Assembly (NCBI GenBank): GCA_937941095.1
Contig: CALDYJ010000015.1
Coordinates: forward strand, 1-48,545
Length of the DNA stretch: 48,545 nt
Source: an uncultured Saprospiraceae bacterium
GTDB taxonomy: Bacteria; Bacteroidota; Bacteroidia; Chitinophagales; Saprospiraceae
Direction of reading: 5' to 3'
Below, one piece after another: positions 34,925-44,906 of the stretch (position 1 is the stretch's first letter; every line of letters begins with the position of its first letter). The notes beneath the pieces are model-generated. The model worked only from the letters and a program-made list of their open reading frames with translations. It did not search any database and was not told where the DNA came from. Both the position numbers and the translations under genes were made by a program.

Positions 34925-37900
34925 ATGCTATGGAATTATAGTAAGTATTGCTCTCTATTTGCATTAATCTTTGCAATAAGTGGCATTTCTTTAACTATTG
35001 AGGCACAAGTAAATTATTCTGCTAACGATGTATTAAATCCATACGATGGTTACTTTCAGCAAGGCGTTAATCCTGGCTATTATGGACCGAAATGGACAGA
35101 CTCCACATTGGGTGATATTCTAGCAGGTAATAATGCGGCCGGCCAACAAGGAGCTGGTGTTACTGCGATCAGAGGATCTTTGCCAGAATCCATTGGTCTT
35201 GTATTTGGATACGATATTTGGAAAGACAAGTACGAATACAACAGATCATTAGGACTTACGGATAATACTTTGTTTTTAGGCTTTGCACACCCTGATCATA
35301 AAGACCCGGTTGACTACTGTCCTTCTGATACCCATCAGACTGATATGTTTGCAAATCTTTACGAACCAATTTGGGATGATAACAATGGCACAGAAATTAA
35401 CGAGAATAACTATTACGCAAAATATGTTTACGAAGTAGTCAGCCGTCTAAAAGACGATGTCAAATTTTGGGAAATTTGGAATGAACCCGGTTTCGATTAT
35501 TCTGGCGTAAAAGGATGGCTGCAACCTGGCCAAGAAGGTAATTGGTGGGAAAACAATCCTGACCCTTGTGATTACAAATTAAGAGCACCTGTTTTTCATT
35601 ACATCAGAACTTTACGCATCTCTTACGATGTGATTAAAACATTAGCGCCTGATGATTATATAGTAGTTGCAGGTGTTGGGTACGATTCTTTTCTAGACGT
35701 AATTCTCCGTAATACAGATAATCCTGTTGATGGATCTGTAACTGCAGAATATCCTTTAAAAGGGGGAGCATTTTTTGATGTCTTGGGTTTTCATGCTTAT
35801 CCACATTTTGATGGAGCAACTAGGTATTGGGACAGCCAACTTGGTGACTTTGTTTATACGAGACATTCAGATGCAGCTGCAGATAACTTAGCAATAGGAA
35901 GAGACAGAAGACAGAATCTATTAGCCTCTTATGGTTACGATGGAATCACTTACCCTAAGAAAATGTGGACCATTACAGAGATCAATGTGCCGAGAAGAGA
36001 ATTCTTCTACGAATGGGGTAGTGAAGAAGCTCAAAGAAATTACTTAATGAAGGCTGTAATTAAATCTAGACAACTCAACTTTACTCAACTTCATGTTTTT
36101 AACTTAGCTGAAATTGCAGAGGACAATGTAGCAGCAAATGAATTTGATGTCATGGGGCTATACAGAAATTTAAATAATGTAGATCCCTACCAACAAGTAA
36201 TCAACGAATCAGGCATTGCTTATAAAACGATGTCTGATGCCTTGTATAACACCAGATTTGACCAAGACCAAACAAATTTATTAAACCTTCCTGCGAATGT
36301 AGGTGGTGGTGCTTTTTTAAAAGAAAATGGCAATTTTGTTTATGCCCTTTGGTCGAAGACCCAAATTGATAGATCAGAATTTTCATCGACTAATTATTCT
36401 TTTCCATCTGCTCTAGGCATTTCTTCTTTGGACAAAATTTCTTGGGATTATGCCCAAACTGGTACTCGCCAAAACATCTCCGCATTTAATATTCCGTTGG
36501 ATGGTGCACCAGCATTTTTTACAAACAGTTCAGAAGCTAATTTTACAAGCATAGAGCTTGATTGCGCCATGGGAGTAGAGATTATTGGACAAGGTTCTCA
36601 ATCTGTAGGCGGCGCTGTTTTATCTTGGACTGCTCCAACAGCAACAACAGATTGTCCAGGAGGTGTAGTTGACATACAGATTACTCAAGGTGTGGGCCCA
36701 GGTGGATTTTTTCCTTTCGGAGTCACAGAAGTACAATATACTGCTACGGATGCTTGTGGGAATGTAGAAACTTGTGCTTTCAATGTAAAAGTAGCTAGTA
36801 ATGGTGGCGGAATTGGAGATTGCCACATCAATAGATGGAACCTCGGTTTTATGGGAGAATACGATGGACACAAATATTTTCTATCCATCAATAAATTAAA
36901 TTGGGCTGATGCTCAAGCGGTTTGCGAATCTCATGGTGGCTATCTTGCTTCCATTAATAGTGCGGAAGAAAATGCTTTTATTGCAGGTCAAGCTTATAAC
37001 CTCGCTTACATAGGCATCAATGATGCTGCTCAAGAAGGAAACTTAACTTGGCCTTCTGGTGAGGCTGCAAATTATACCAACATTGCAGATTGTGCAGGTT
37101 GCGAAAATGCACCTCCTAATGATTATGCCATTATGAATTACTTTAATGGCACCTGGTATTTTGTTGATGGTTCCACAGAAGAGTACTTTATTATGGAATT
37201 ACCATGTGATGATGCGAGTCAATCCTGCGTCGACGTTGACCCTTTGTCATTACAATTTGTTCAAGACAAAATTGCTATAGCAAATAATTGTGAAGATGGA
37301 ATTTTAATGAATATTGATGTTTATGAATATAATGGAGAAGTCTATTTATACTGTGATAATGTAGACAATGTACCCGACCTTGGAGATGAGGTATATACCT
37401 GTCAAGGTGATTTGTATTGCATGACTTCTTCTATAGCAGGCCCTACAGGAGATTGTATAAATTTTGTGGACAATGCTGTTTTTGTCGAAAGACTTTGGAG
37501 CAGAATAAATGATTGCTGCAATTGTACTACGGAATACGATCCAGTCTGTGGATCTGATGGAATCACTTACTCCAATGCTTGTGAAGCTGATTGTGCAGGA
37601 GTTTCTTACACAGCTGGTGCATGTGAATCCAACGAATTAGAAGTAGTAATCGGCTATTGTGATAGAGCTACGGACGAAGATTTAACTCAAGGGAATGTGG
37701 TCAATTTTGATGTCAGCATAATCAATAATGGCGGCACGGCTTCTTTACCTGAGGTACTTCTAGTAGTGGCAGAAATAGCTAATGATAATAATTTACCAAG
37801 TTCACTTTTTGTACAAACGACCATTAATCTTCCAGCAATTCCAGCTGGAGGCACTTATGATCTTGTTGTTCCAGTCATATTGGTGAACGGAAGTTATGTG

Positions 37901-40564
37901 AATGGGGATTATGTGGATTCAAAATTTTATTTCAATTTAGGATCCACCTTCAAACCAGTAGAAGAATATTTAAACCTGACTCAGTTTATTGATACGAATG
38001 GCGCAATTGTACACGAAGCTTTTTGTGCTGAATGTATTTGTACGACAGAATATGATCCAGTATGTTCTTGGGATGGCGTAACATATGGGAATGCCTGCGA
38101 AGCAGAATGTGATGGCGTGTTTTTATACAGCGAAGGTGCTTGCCCTACTCAATATTTTGAAGTTGAAGAAGTTGGTTGCGATGTTTATGAAAGTTCAAGA
38201 TTAGAAGCAGGGGCTATTGTTACCTATGCAGTAAAAGTAACTAATGTTAGTGACGTAATTTCTGCACCTATTACTATTGATGTATGGAGGTATCTGCCAT
38301 CAACTGGAGAAAGAGAAGTTTATGCTCAAATTGAACAATCTAATTTTAGTCCTGGTGTTGAAAAGACTTACTACATAGAAGTAGAGTTAATTGATGGCAC
38401 TTATCAAAATGGTGTTTATACTCCTAGCGAGTACGGATTAAGTTTTAGTAATGACACCGCCGATGAATTAATTTTCACGGCTTCAAATAACGCATATAAT
38501 AATCAAACGCAAGAAGTTTTTTGGATTTTCGAATGTGCTTCTTGTGCCTGTGAGGGAGGCGTCGATCTGGTATGCGGAGATGATGGTTTAACTTATCTCA
38601 ATGCTTGCGAAGCAATATGTGCTGGAGTGACAAATTATACAAGTGGACCTTGTGATCTTCTTCCTGATTATGAAACAATCATTGTAGACTGCTCAAAACC
38701 AAAACCAGGTTTGCTGGGATTAGGTGAGGTCGTTACCTATACTATTTCTGTAACAAATATTGGAGACGGAAAATCTCCTCCTGAAACAAAGTTACGATCA
38801 GGTTCTTACCTTCAAGGGCCTACTGCAAATCTTCAAGTGGATAGAGATGTTCTTATTGGAGAACTTTTGCCAGGGGAGACATGGACTGGTGAATTAGATG
38901 TTGAATTGAAAGGAGGGATGTGGAGAAATGGATGGTCACAATGGGTTTATAATGTTTGTATCGATGAATTTGATTTAAATCCAGGTTGTTTAACAGCAAG
39001 CTTTTATGCACAAACAAGTAGTGGCTTATCTGGAGTAAGTTTAGACATTATGAGTTCTAGTGAATTTCGATACAACAGCGTTGGAGTTGTAGAATATGTA
39101 GGTCCAACGATGCATACTGTGGCTGATTGTGATTTCGATGGGGAAGAGTTAGAATGTGAAGACAGTTATCCAGGTTTAACCATGTTGGGAGATTATGAAG
39201 GGCATAGGTATTTTATTTCAAATGAACCTGCTCGACCTGGAAGTGCACAATCATTTGCGGAAAGCATAGGTGGAAATTTAGCAGCCATTAATACGCAAGC
39301 AGAAAATAACTTCTTGTTTACTAAGGTGAGCGAAATGGTTTGGATTGGATTAAATGATGCAACTACCGAAGGAAACTTGTCATGGACGAATGGTGAGGCA
39401 TTGACCTTTACCAATTATGATATTTGTAATTTCTGTAGTGATAATTCTAGTGCAGATGATTATGCAATCATGCATCCATGGAATGGAGGTTGGAGTTTTG
39501 GAAGTACATGGAATCAAAGAAAATACATTGTTGAGCTAGATTGTGAAAACGGTGTCGGACCTGAGGAATGCGTTCTCTCAGTGACTACGGATAATATTGC
39601 CTGTCTCGAAGAAGGAGTCAATTTTGACTTAACAGTAAATGCAGAAAATGCTGGTTCTGGTTTTACTATGCAAGTTTTAAGCAATAGCAACATGATACCA
39701 ACACAATTTTTCGGTGTATATGGCTTTTCACACAACGTCACGGTCCCTTATTCAGACATTGATAATATTGTGATTAATAATACTGGAGCTGTAGATTGTA
39801 CTACTAACTTTACCATTACTTGTCCTGAAAATGATTGCGTAGATGAGAAGGATGGATTTACCTTTTTAGGTAAGTTTTCGAATGCAGCGTATTACCTTTC
39901 TGAAGGACAAGCGACTGCCGAAGATGCCATCTTACATTGTCAAAACAGTGGCGGACGACTTACAACAATTTATGACGAAGCATCCAATGATTTTCTTACA
40001 CAGCACATTAACTTAATGACTTACATAGGACTAAATGATGCCGATCAAGAAGGTAATTTAAGTTGGTCTGATGGAGGAAGTTTTAATGACTTCCATCAAA
40101 ATATTGACATTTGCAATTTCTGTAATGATAACTCTGCTTTTGATGATTATGTAGTTATGCATCCATGGAACGGTGGCTGGTCATTTACAAACAAATGGAG
40201 CAAGCGCCCATACATCATGCAAATAAATTGCCTAGTAGATGAAGGAGATGAAGACAATGAAGAAGATCCTGAAACAATAGTAACAAATACTGGTGCTATT
40301 GACAAAGGATCTTATCTGCTTAATGCTTATCCTAATCCAGTTGAATCCATTTTGAAAATAGAAACATATGCTGCTGAAGCCTTTCAAGCAACATTTAATG
40401 TATACAATGCGATGGGGCAGTTAATGCTTCAGCAAAGTGCTCAGATAAATTCAGAGTATTCAGAATTGCAATTGGAATTAAATGAGCTGCAATCGGGAAT
40501 ATATTTTGTAGAATTAAATGGAGGTGCACAGCATTTTAAAACGATACGTTTTGTGAAGATGTAA
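34925..40564 (+). CDS. Giant mosaic T9SS cargo: GH-A-like barrel, HYR, C-type lectin x3, Kazal x3
   Basis: This 1879-residue secreted protein begins with a signal peptide (about 1-28, ending IEAQ). Residues about 35-450 look like a clan GH-A barrel: FWEIWNEPGFD gives acid/base E187 and WTITEINVP gives candidate nucleophile E352. An HYR domain follows (about 543-625). C-type lectin-like domains lie at about 640-761, 1416-1541 and 1642-1769, each with a (Y/W)IG(I/L)ND..(Q/T)EGNL.W motif. Between the first and second are three Kazal-like domains (about 864-900, 1038-1074, 1208-1244; e.g. YDPVCGSDGITYSNACEA). Each is followed by a CARDB-like beta-sandwich. The last 80 residues are a type A sorting tail (NAYPNPVESILKIE, MGQLMLQ, KTIRFVKM). 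It probably binds, and perhaps cuts, glycans at the surface and may inhibit serine proteases. Confidence 0.92.
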   Translation: MLWNYSKYCSLFALIFAISGISLTIEAQVNYSANDVLNPYDGYFQQGVNPGYYGPKWTDSTLGDILAGNNAAGQQGAGVTAIRGSLPESIGLVFGYDIWKDKYEYNRSLGLTDNTLFLGFAHPDHKDPVDYCPSDTHQTDMFANLYEPIWDDNNGTEINENNYYAKYVYEVVSRLKDDVKFWEIWNEPGFDYSGVKGWLQPGQEGNWWENNPDPCDYKLRAPVFHYIRTLRISYDVIKTLAPDDYIVVAGVGYDSFLDVILRNTDNPVDGSVTAEYPLKGGAFFDVLGFHAYPHFDGATRYWDSQLGDFVYTRHSDAAADNLAIGRDRRQNLLASYGYDGITYPKKMWTITEINVPRREFFYEWGSEEAQRNYLMKAVIKSRQLNFTQLHVFNLAEIAEDNVAANEFDVMGLYRNLNNVDPYQQVINESGIAYKTMSDALYNTRFDQDQTNLLNLPANVGGGAFLKENGNFVYALWSKTQIDRSEFSSTNYSFPSALGISSLDKISWDYAQTGTRQNISAFNIPLDGAPAFFTNSSEANFTSIELDCAMGVEIIGQGSQSVGGAVLSWTAPTATTDCPGGVVDIQITQGVGPGGFFPFGVTEVQYTATDACGNVETCAFNVKVASNGGGIGDCHINRWNLGFMGEYDGHKYFLSINKLNWADAQAVCESHGGYLASINSAEENAFIAGQAYNLAYIGINDAAQEGNLTWPSGEAANYTNIADCAGCENAPPNDYAIMNYFNGTWYFVDGSTEEYFIMELPCDDASQSCVDVDPLSLQFVQDKIAIANNCEDGILMNIDVYEYNGEVYLYCDNVDNVPDLGDEVYTCQGDLYCMTSSIAGPTGDCINFVDNAVFVERLWSRINDCCNCTTEYDPVCGSDGITYSNACEADCAGVSYTAGACESNELEVVIGYCDRATDEDLTQGNVVNFDVSIINNGGTASLPEVLLVVAEIANDNNLPSSLFVQTTINLPAIPAGGTYDLVVPVILVNGSYVNGDYVDSKFYFNLGSTFKPVEEYLNLTQFIDTNGAIVHEAFCAECICTTEYDPVCSWDGVTYGNACEAECDGVFLYSEGACPTQYFEVEEVGCDVYESSRLEAGAIVTYAVKVTNVSDVISAPITIDVWRYLPSTGEREVYAQIEQSNFSPGVEKTYYIEVELIDGTYQNGVYTPSEYGLSFSNDTADELIFTASNNAYNNQTQEVFWIFECASCACEGGVDLVCGDDGLTYLNACEAICAGVTNYTSGPCDLLPDYETIIVDCSKPKPGLLGLGEVVTYTISVTNIGDGKSPPETKLRSGSYLQGPTANLQVDRDVLIGELLPGETWTGELDVELKGGMWRNGWSQWVYNVCIDEFDLNPGCLTASFYAQTSSGLSGVSLDIMSSSEFRYNSVGVVEYVGPTMHTVADCDFDGEELECEDSYPGLTMLGDYEGHRYFISNEPARPGSAQSFAESIGGNLAAINTQAENNFLFTKVSEMVWIGLNDATTEGNLSWTNGEALTFTNYDICNFCSDNSSADDYAIMHPWNGGWSFGSTWNQRKYIVELDCENGVGPEECVLSVTTDNIACLEEGVNFDLTVNAENAGSGFTMQVLSNSNMIPTQFFGVYGFSHNVTVPYSDIDNIVINNTGAVDCTTNFTITCPENDCVDEKDGFTFLGKFSNAAYYLSEGQATAEDAILHCQNSGGRLTTIYDEASNDFLTQHINLMTYIGLNDADQEGNLSWSDGGSFNDFHQNIDICNFCNDNSAFDDYVVMHPWNGGWSFTNKWSKRPYIMQINCLVDEGDEDNEEDPETIVTNTGAIDKGSYLLNAYPNPVESILKIETYAAEAFQATFNVYNAMGQLMLQQSAQINSEYSELQLELNELQSGIYFVELNGGAQHFKTIRFVKM

Positions 40565-40583
40565 TTTTCAAAATTGTTGAAAG

Positions 40584-40620
40584 AAAGCCATGCTTAGCAT
40601 TTCTAAGCATGGCTTTTTTT
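40584..40620. terminator. Bidirectional terminator
   Basis: GCCATGCTTAG (40587-40597) pairs perfectly with CTAAGCATGGC (40603-40613) around a 5-base loop and is followed by seven T residues. An A-run on the other side serves the minus strand. It lies between the convergent mosaic gene and the transferase gene and touches the stop of the latter. Confidence 0.9.
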
Positions 40621-41209
40621 ATTGCTTTCCTTTTTTCCATTTCAAATAATCTTCTTCATAATCAACATCGTTTAACATAGGCATTTCAAAAAAAGATTTG
40701 CCACTTAATAAGACCTTTGTTAAAGTAAGCGGATACACTTTTTCGGTACTCCAAGGTATTTCTTCAAAAAGTTCCGGCAAAAGTACTTTCATACCAAGGA
40801 GATAATAGCCTCCATCATAGGTAGGGCCCAAAACTACATCGTATTTTTCAAGTTTAGCAAAAGCGAGATTTAAGATTTTTGGACTAAGTTCACCGCAATC
40901 ACTTCCTATAATAATTACTTTATCATTATTTTCTAATTCCGTTTCGAAGGCTGTTTTAATTCTATTTCCTAAATCACCTGCTGCTTGAAGTTTTTTATTG
41001 AATAAGCTTTGATCCCAATCATCTTTTTCAATAATACTAGGAGAGTAATAGAGATATCTCTCACAGTCTGTTGCTACAGCTACCTGACGGGTATGTTCCA
41101 GTAATTCCAAATAAATGTCCATGGCCGCTTCATGGCCCATAGTTTTAGCAATACGCGTTTTAACTTTTCCTGCTTCAACGTTTTTAATAAGAATGATTAG
41201 TTTGTTCAT
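40619..41209 (-). CDS. DUF2064/TIGR04282 family glycosyltransferase
   Basis: This 196-residue GT-A-like protein matches the DUF2064 family, members of which occur next to arsS in arsenosugar pathways (TIGR04282). It shows KVKTRIAKTMG near the start, IIGSDCGELSP in the middle, GPTYDGGYYLLGMK and a terminal NDVDYEEDYLKW. No arsS-like radical SAM gene lies in the window, so arsenosugar synthesis is only one possibility. It stands alone between a terminator and a divergent gene. Confidence 0.88.
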   Translation of the reverse strand: MNKLIILIKNVEAGKVKTRIAKTMGHEAAMDIYLELLEHTRQVAVATDCERYLYYSPSIIEKDDWDQSLFNKKLQAAGDLGNRIKTAFETELENNDKVIIIGSDCGELSPKILNLAFAKLEKYDVVLGPTYDGGYYLLGMKVLLPELFEEIPWSTEKVYPLTLTKVLLSGKSFFEMPMLNDVDYEEDYLKWKKGKQ

Positions 41210-41440
41210 TTATGTATTCGTGATGTATGTGCTTAATGTATTCTCCTTGTTACCATTTGCCGAAAGGCTAAAAGAAAATCTTAAAATCGGCTTATAAACA
41301 AAAGATTTCTTAAAAACTTTAAGACTCTGGTTAAAGTAATCTTATCTCCTTAAACCTATTTGTTTTCCTGCCATCAAAGTTTCAAATTTATAAGACAAGA
41401 GAGTTTATGAATTACTTTTTGAACATTTAAATTAATTATT

Positions 41441-42307
41441 ATGAAAACGACAAAATTAATGCTTTTTGCCATAGTAAGTTTGTTTGCCGTTGAAGGTTTT
41501 ACTCAAAGTAGAAGTTGTGGAACAAGCACAAATGTATATTTCGGAAGCAATTATTCTTTCGCAAGTAATTCAAACTTTGGCTCTTCAAGTAAAATTAGGT
41601 TTTATGCTAGAGAATTAAGATTAAGTAGACGACAAGCGAGGCATCTAGATGATATCCTTTTTCACTATAATAGAAAAATAGATAGAGTCAGATCTGATCG
41701 ATTTTTAAGTAGAAGATCTAAAAGATATAGAGTAAATGATTTATTGGAAAGAAGAGAATTGGAAGTAAGAGACATATTAAGTAGAAGACAATACGCAAAG
41801 TATAGACACATTAGAAATTTCGAAAATTATAGAAGAGATAATTGGAGATGCCATGCTCACGGCCATGGTTGTTCAAACACCGGATGCTATGATTCTTTTT
41901 TCCGAGATAGATACCATGATGGTTGGGATAATTATTGGAACCGTGATCGACAAAGAGATTGGGACAATAGACATGGCGGTTGGGATTCGAGAGATGATCG
42001 CCACCATGATAGAGATAGAAGGGATGATTACGATAGAGACAGAAGAGGAGATTACGATGATGACTATGATGACGACAGAAGAAGATCTGATAGAAAAAGA
42101 GATGACAGAAATAGAGGAGCGATTACTAAGAATAAAGAACTTGAAAACGATGATTTTTTTAAAGATGTAGATACTAAAGATGATGACCTTGTTGACGAAA
42201 AAGTAGAAGAAACAGATCTTGAAGAAGAACTTGATGACTACTTCAAAGATGAGTTCGATTATGGAGATGATGAAGAAGCAGATGACTATTTCGCCAACGA
42301 AAATTAG
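41441..42307 (+). CDS. Secreted low-complexity protein with Arg/Asp-rich middle and acidic tail
   Basis: This 288-residue protein has a signal peptide (about 1-22, ending GFTQ). Residues about 50-130 form an Arg-rich helical region (YARELRLSRRQARHLDDIL, SRRSKRYRVNDLL) that may relate distantly to Spy/CpxP-type helical proteins. A short His/Cys/Gly patch follows (CHAHGHGCSNTGC). An Arg/Asp-alternating stretch (about 165-230) comes next, then a strongly acidic tail rich in Asp, Glu and Phe/Tyr (about 235-288). It is probably periplasmic or surface-located and partly disordered. The patch could bind metal. The function is not recognised. A hairpin terminator follows. Confidence 0.75.
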   Translation: MKTTKLMLFAIVSLFAVEGFTQSRSCGTSTNVYFGSNYSFASNSNFGSSSKIRFYARELRLSRRQARHLDDILFHYNRKIDRVRSDRFLSRRSKRYRVNDLLERRELEVRDILSRRQYAKYRHIRNFENYRRDNWRCHAHGHGCSNTGCYDSFFRDRYHDGWDNYWNRDRQRDWDNRHGGWDSRDDRHHDRDRRDDYDRDRRGDYDDDYDDDRRRSDRKRDDRNRGAITKNKELENDDFFKDVDTKDDDLVDEKVEETDLEEELDDYFKDEFDYGDDEEADDYFANEN

Positions 42308-42329
42308 TACCTAGCTGAGTACTAAGCCG

Positions 42330-42370
42330 AAACACAGTGTTGCTAATAATATAGGGACACTGTGTTTTTT
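42330..42370. terminator. Terminator between convergent genes
   Basis: AAACACAGTGT (42330-42340) pairs with ACACTGTGTTT (42357-42367), with a 16-base loop, followed by more T residues. It should end the low-complexity gene and, through its A-rich side, the type B cargo gene that stops at 42369. Confidence 0.75.
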
Positions 42371-44684
42371 ATTTTAACAAAGAAACCTCGCCCTTTTTTT
42401 CTTCTATGCTACCATCTTCTAGTAATAGCATGATTCTATAAAAATAGACACCTTGCGCTAACACTTGATTCTTGAATTTTCCATTCCATCCTTGATGCAT
42501 AAAACCAGTCTGTAGCTCCTTTTTATGGAATACTTGTATGCCCCAGCGATCATAGATGTCCATACTTAATACCTTGTCTACTTTATCATTTGCAAAAACA
42601 GAAAAATGATCATTAAATCCATCATCATTAGGTGAGAATGCTGTCGGGATATAAACGTAAGATGCTTCGACTTGTACATGGATAGTATCTGAAGCAGAAC
42701 AGCCATTTTCATCATATATTTTCGCGATGTATGTTGTTGACTGTTTAGGTTTTACATTAGGCTTTTTACACTGAGCACAACTTAAACCAATCAATGGAGA
42801 CCAAGAGATTAAATCTATTTGAGAAACATTTGTAATGAAATCAAAATTTCCACTTTGTCCTTCTTCTAAGATAATGTCATCCCCAAGATTTAAAAATAAC
42901 TCATTTTCTTCAGGGATTGATTCCATTTGAATCCATGTGCATCCACTTATGTCTTCGATTTGAACTTCGTATTCATTAGCTGCTAAATTTGTAAACATAG
43001 GAGAGGTCTGAAAATTAATACCATCGATGGAGTAGAGGTAAGGAGGCACACCTCCCGATTCATTTATAATCTCTAACATCCCATCCTCATTTTCTGCACA
43101 GCTGACTGCTATTACATTTGTTTCAGCAAACAGTTCTTGCAAATCAAATCGTTTTATGATTAAACTATCGCAACCCGCTTCATTGATTAACCTTTCTTCT
43201 TGTTCCATAATTTCAGAAGGATCACAAGTGATGAGTTCATAAATTGTGGTATCTGGTCCTCCATTAAAAATGACAACATCTATGACTAAACTGTCGCAAC
43301 CGAATTTGTTTGTTAACATGTTTTCGATGACTCCTTCTGCTGATTTATCGCAGGTCAATGAACTTAGCAAAGTCGTATCAGTGGGAAGGACCCTAATGTC
43401 ATACATCAAAAAACTATCGCTTTGAATACTACTCACCAAGGTGTCCCAAATAATTGAATTGTTATAAATTGGTATCCCTAAAAATTCTTCGCCTTCACAA
43501 AGTGTGATTCGATCACTTCCGTATAAATCAGGTCTTACCTCAATGTTTGTTGTAATGATGCTGTCGCAAGTAGATACGTTTATGATGGTATCACTTAAAA
43601 CAACATCCTGATCATAGGAGACTCCAAGATAGCTTTCTCCTTCTTGAATACTAACTTCAATGATTTGTTCTAAATAAGGATCAATGGTTAAAACCATTTC
43701 TTCTCCAAACAAACTACATGCAGTATTTATTGTAGACACATCAATTCCTATAACATACCTGAAAGCTATAGAATTGTTTATAGCATTTTCAATGATTAAA
43801 CTGTCATTAGTTGCTCCAATGATGTCCTGCCAAGATCCTATCTCCACACTTGATTGCCATTTTATGCTATAATGTTTAAATTCTTCCGGTAATGGAGCAA
43901 TCAATAAGGCATCTTCGTTTTCACAAATTGAATTGGCTTGTTCTGCTGCAGCTAAATCCGGTGAACAAGGCTTGATTTGGATGTTGTCAATTGCAATATC
44001 TCCTCCTAAACCAGTAATTGAGTTGTTCCTTAGTTCGATAGTTAAAGAGCTAGTATTCTTCACACTAAAATGAAATAAGTGTTTGTGCCAGCTTGTATCT
44101 TGGGGAATGTCTCCTAAACTGAGAGCCAAGTGACCATTTAATAAGACATCTATGTTTGCTAATTTCGCCCATGCTATATGCTCGGGTAAAACTAAGTTTA
44201 ACACGTCAAGCGAAAATTGATATGGAACACCTGGACAAACATCAATTTCGTCCCTGTAGAAGATGTGTGGATTTTCCATTAAATTCAAAAGCAATAGATT
44301 ACCATATGGATTACTGCTATTGTCTCCAGTGATTAACCAATTTCCCAAAGTTAAAGCATCATAGTTACTAGTTGTATTTATCAAAGTGTAAAAGCTATCT
44401 GCAGGCGCATTTTCAGTTACAAAAGAATAGCCAGGAGCAAGCAATGGATCTATTTCAGGATCAGAGTGTAAGCCGAAATCTCCTTTTGTATAAATATTTT
44501 CTAATAAGCTCCCTTCACAAGATGTATATAAAATTATTTCATCCGGTGGTGAAGGAAGATTATTTTTATTTATAAAATTTAAATGTGACGATATAAATGG
44601 AAATAATAAAAGGGACACAACAAAGCCAGCTCCTTGCAATGAGGAGAAGCCTAATATTTCCTTTAGGAAAGTGGTTTGTTGCAT
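42369..44684 (-). CDS. T9SS type B (CHU_C) cargo with SprB repeat
   Basis: This 771-residue secreted protein has an N-terminal hydrophobic segment after about 18 residues (VVSLLLFPFISSH), probably an unusual long signal peptide. Residues about 55-245 look like a jelly-roll glycan-binding or MAM-like domain (IAIDNIQIKPC closes it). An Ig-like region follows, then four GCDSL/TCDSI-type repeats (about 345-515). A SprB repeat lies at about 526-583 (ESGGVPPYLYSIDG, LAANEYEVQIEDISGC). The last 100 residues are the CHU_C type B tail (YIPTAFSPNDDGFNDHF, MDIYDRWGIQVFHK, GVYFYRIML). It should be exported by T9SS and held on the surface through a PorP/SprF protein, perhaps the one at 16686. It is probably an adhesin. 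Confidence 0.9.
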   Translation of the reverse strand: MQQTTFLKEILGFSSLQGAGFVVSLLLFPFISSHLNFINKNNLPSPPDEIILYTSCEGSLLENIYTKGDFGLHSDPEIDPLLAPGYSFVTENAPADSFYTLINTTSNYDALTLGNWLITGDNSSNPYGNLLLLNLMENPHIFYRDEIDVCPGVPYQFSLDVLNLVLPEHIAWAKLANIDVLLNGHLALSLGDIPQDTSWHKHLFHFSVKNTSSLTIELRNNSITGLGGDIAIDNIQIKPCSPDLAAAEQANSICENEDALLIAPLPEEFKHYSIKWQSSVEIGSWQDIIGATNDSLIIENAINNSIAFRYVIGIDVSTINTACSLFGEEMVLTIDPYLEQIIEVSIQEGESYLGVSYDQDVVLSDTIINVSTCDSIITTNIEVRPDLYGSDRITLCEGEEFLGIPIYNNSIIWDTLVSSIQSDSFLMYDIRVLPTDTTLLSSLTCDKSAEGVIENMLTNKFGCDSLVIDVVIFNGGPDTTIYELITCDPSEIMEQEERLINEAGCDSLIIKRFDLQELFAETNVIAVSCAENEDGMLEIINESGGVPPYLYSIDGINFQTSPMFTNLAANEYEVQIEDISGCTWIQMESIPEENELFLNLGDDIILEEGQSGNFDFITNVSQIDLISWSPLIGLSCAQCKKPNVKPKQSTTYIAKIYDENGCSASDTIHVQVEASYVYIPTAFSPNDDGFNDHFSVFANDKVDKVLSMDIYDRWGIQVFHKKELQTGFMHQGWNGKFKNQVLAQGVYFYRIMLLLEDGSIEEKKGEVSLLK

Positions 44685-44860
44685 CTTAGTTCCTTTTCTT
44701 TAAGGACTTAAGAATAGGTTAAAAATTGTACCACTTTGGCGATTAAATCCTAATGTCAATTGCCAAAGACAATTTGTCGTTTGTTCACTGGAAACTTAAG
44801 AGGGGAGGATAAGCTATTTTCTCGATCTTGATCAATAAAGAGCATACGAGGCCTGCTCAT

Positions 44861-44893
44861 CGAAAGACTATCGACGAAAGACAAAAGACTAGA
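44861..44893. repeat. Intergenic repeat, copy D (degenerate)
   Basis: The segment CGAAAGACTATCGACGAAAG followed by ACAAAAGACTAGAG carries two CGAAAGAC units and an AAAGACT unit, as in copies A to C. It lies just downstream of the dihaem cytochrome stop codon. Confidence 0.5.
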
Positions 44894-44906
44894 GATCCTA
44901 AAAACT

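Noticed and set aside
41258..41300. A further copy of the CGAAAGAC repeat
   Set aside because: Only CCGAAAGGCTAAAAGA matches, without the second AAAGAC unit, so it is too weak to include.
41853..42170. A 105-codon frame rich in Met, Ile and Thr
   Set aside because: It is a shifted frame of the Arg/Asp repeats in the gene at 41441 and arises from their codon pattern.
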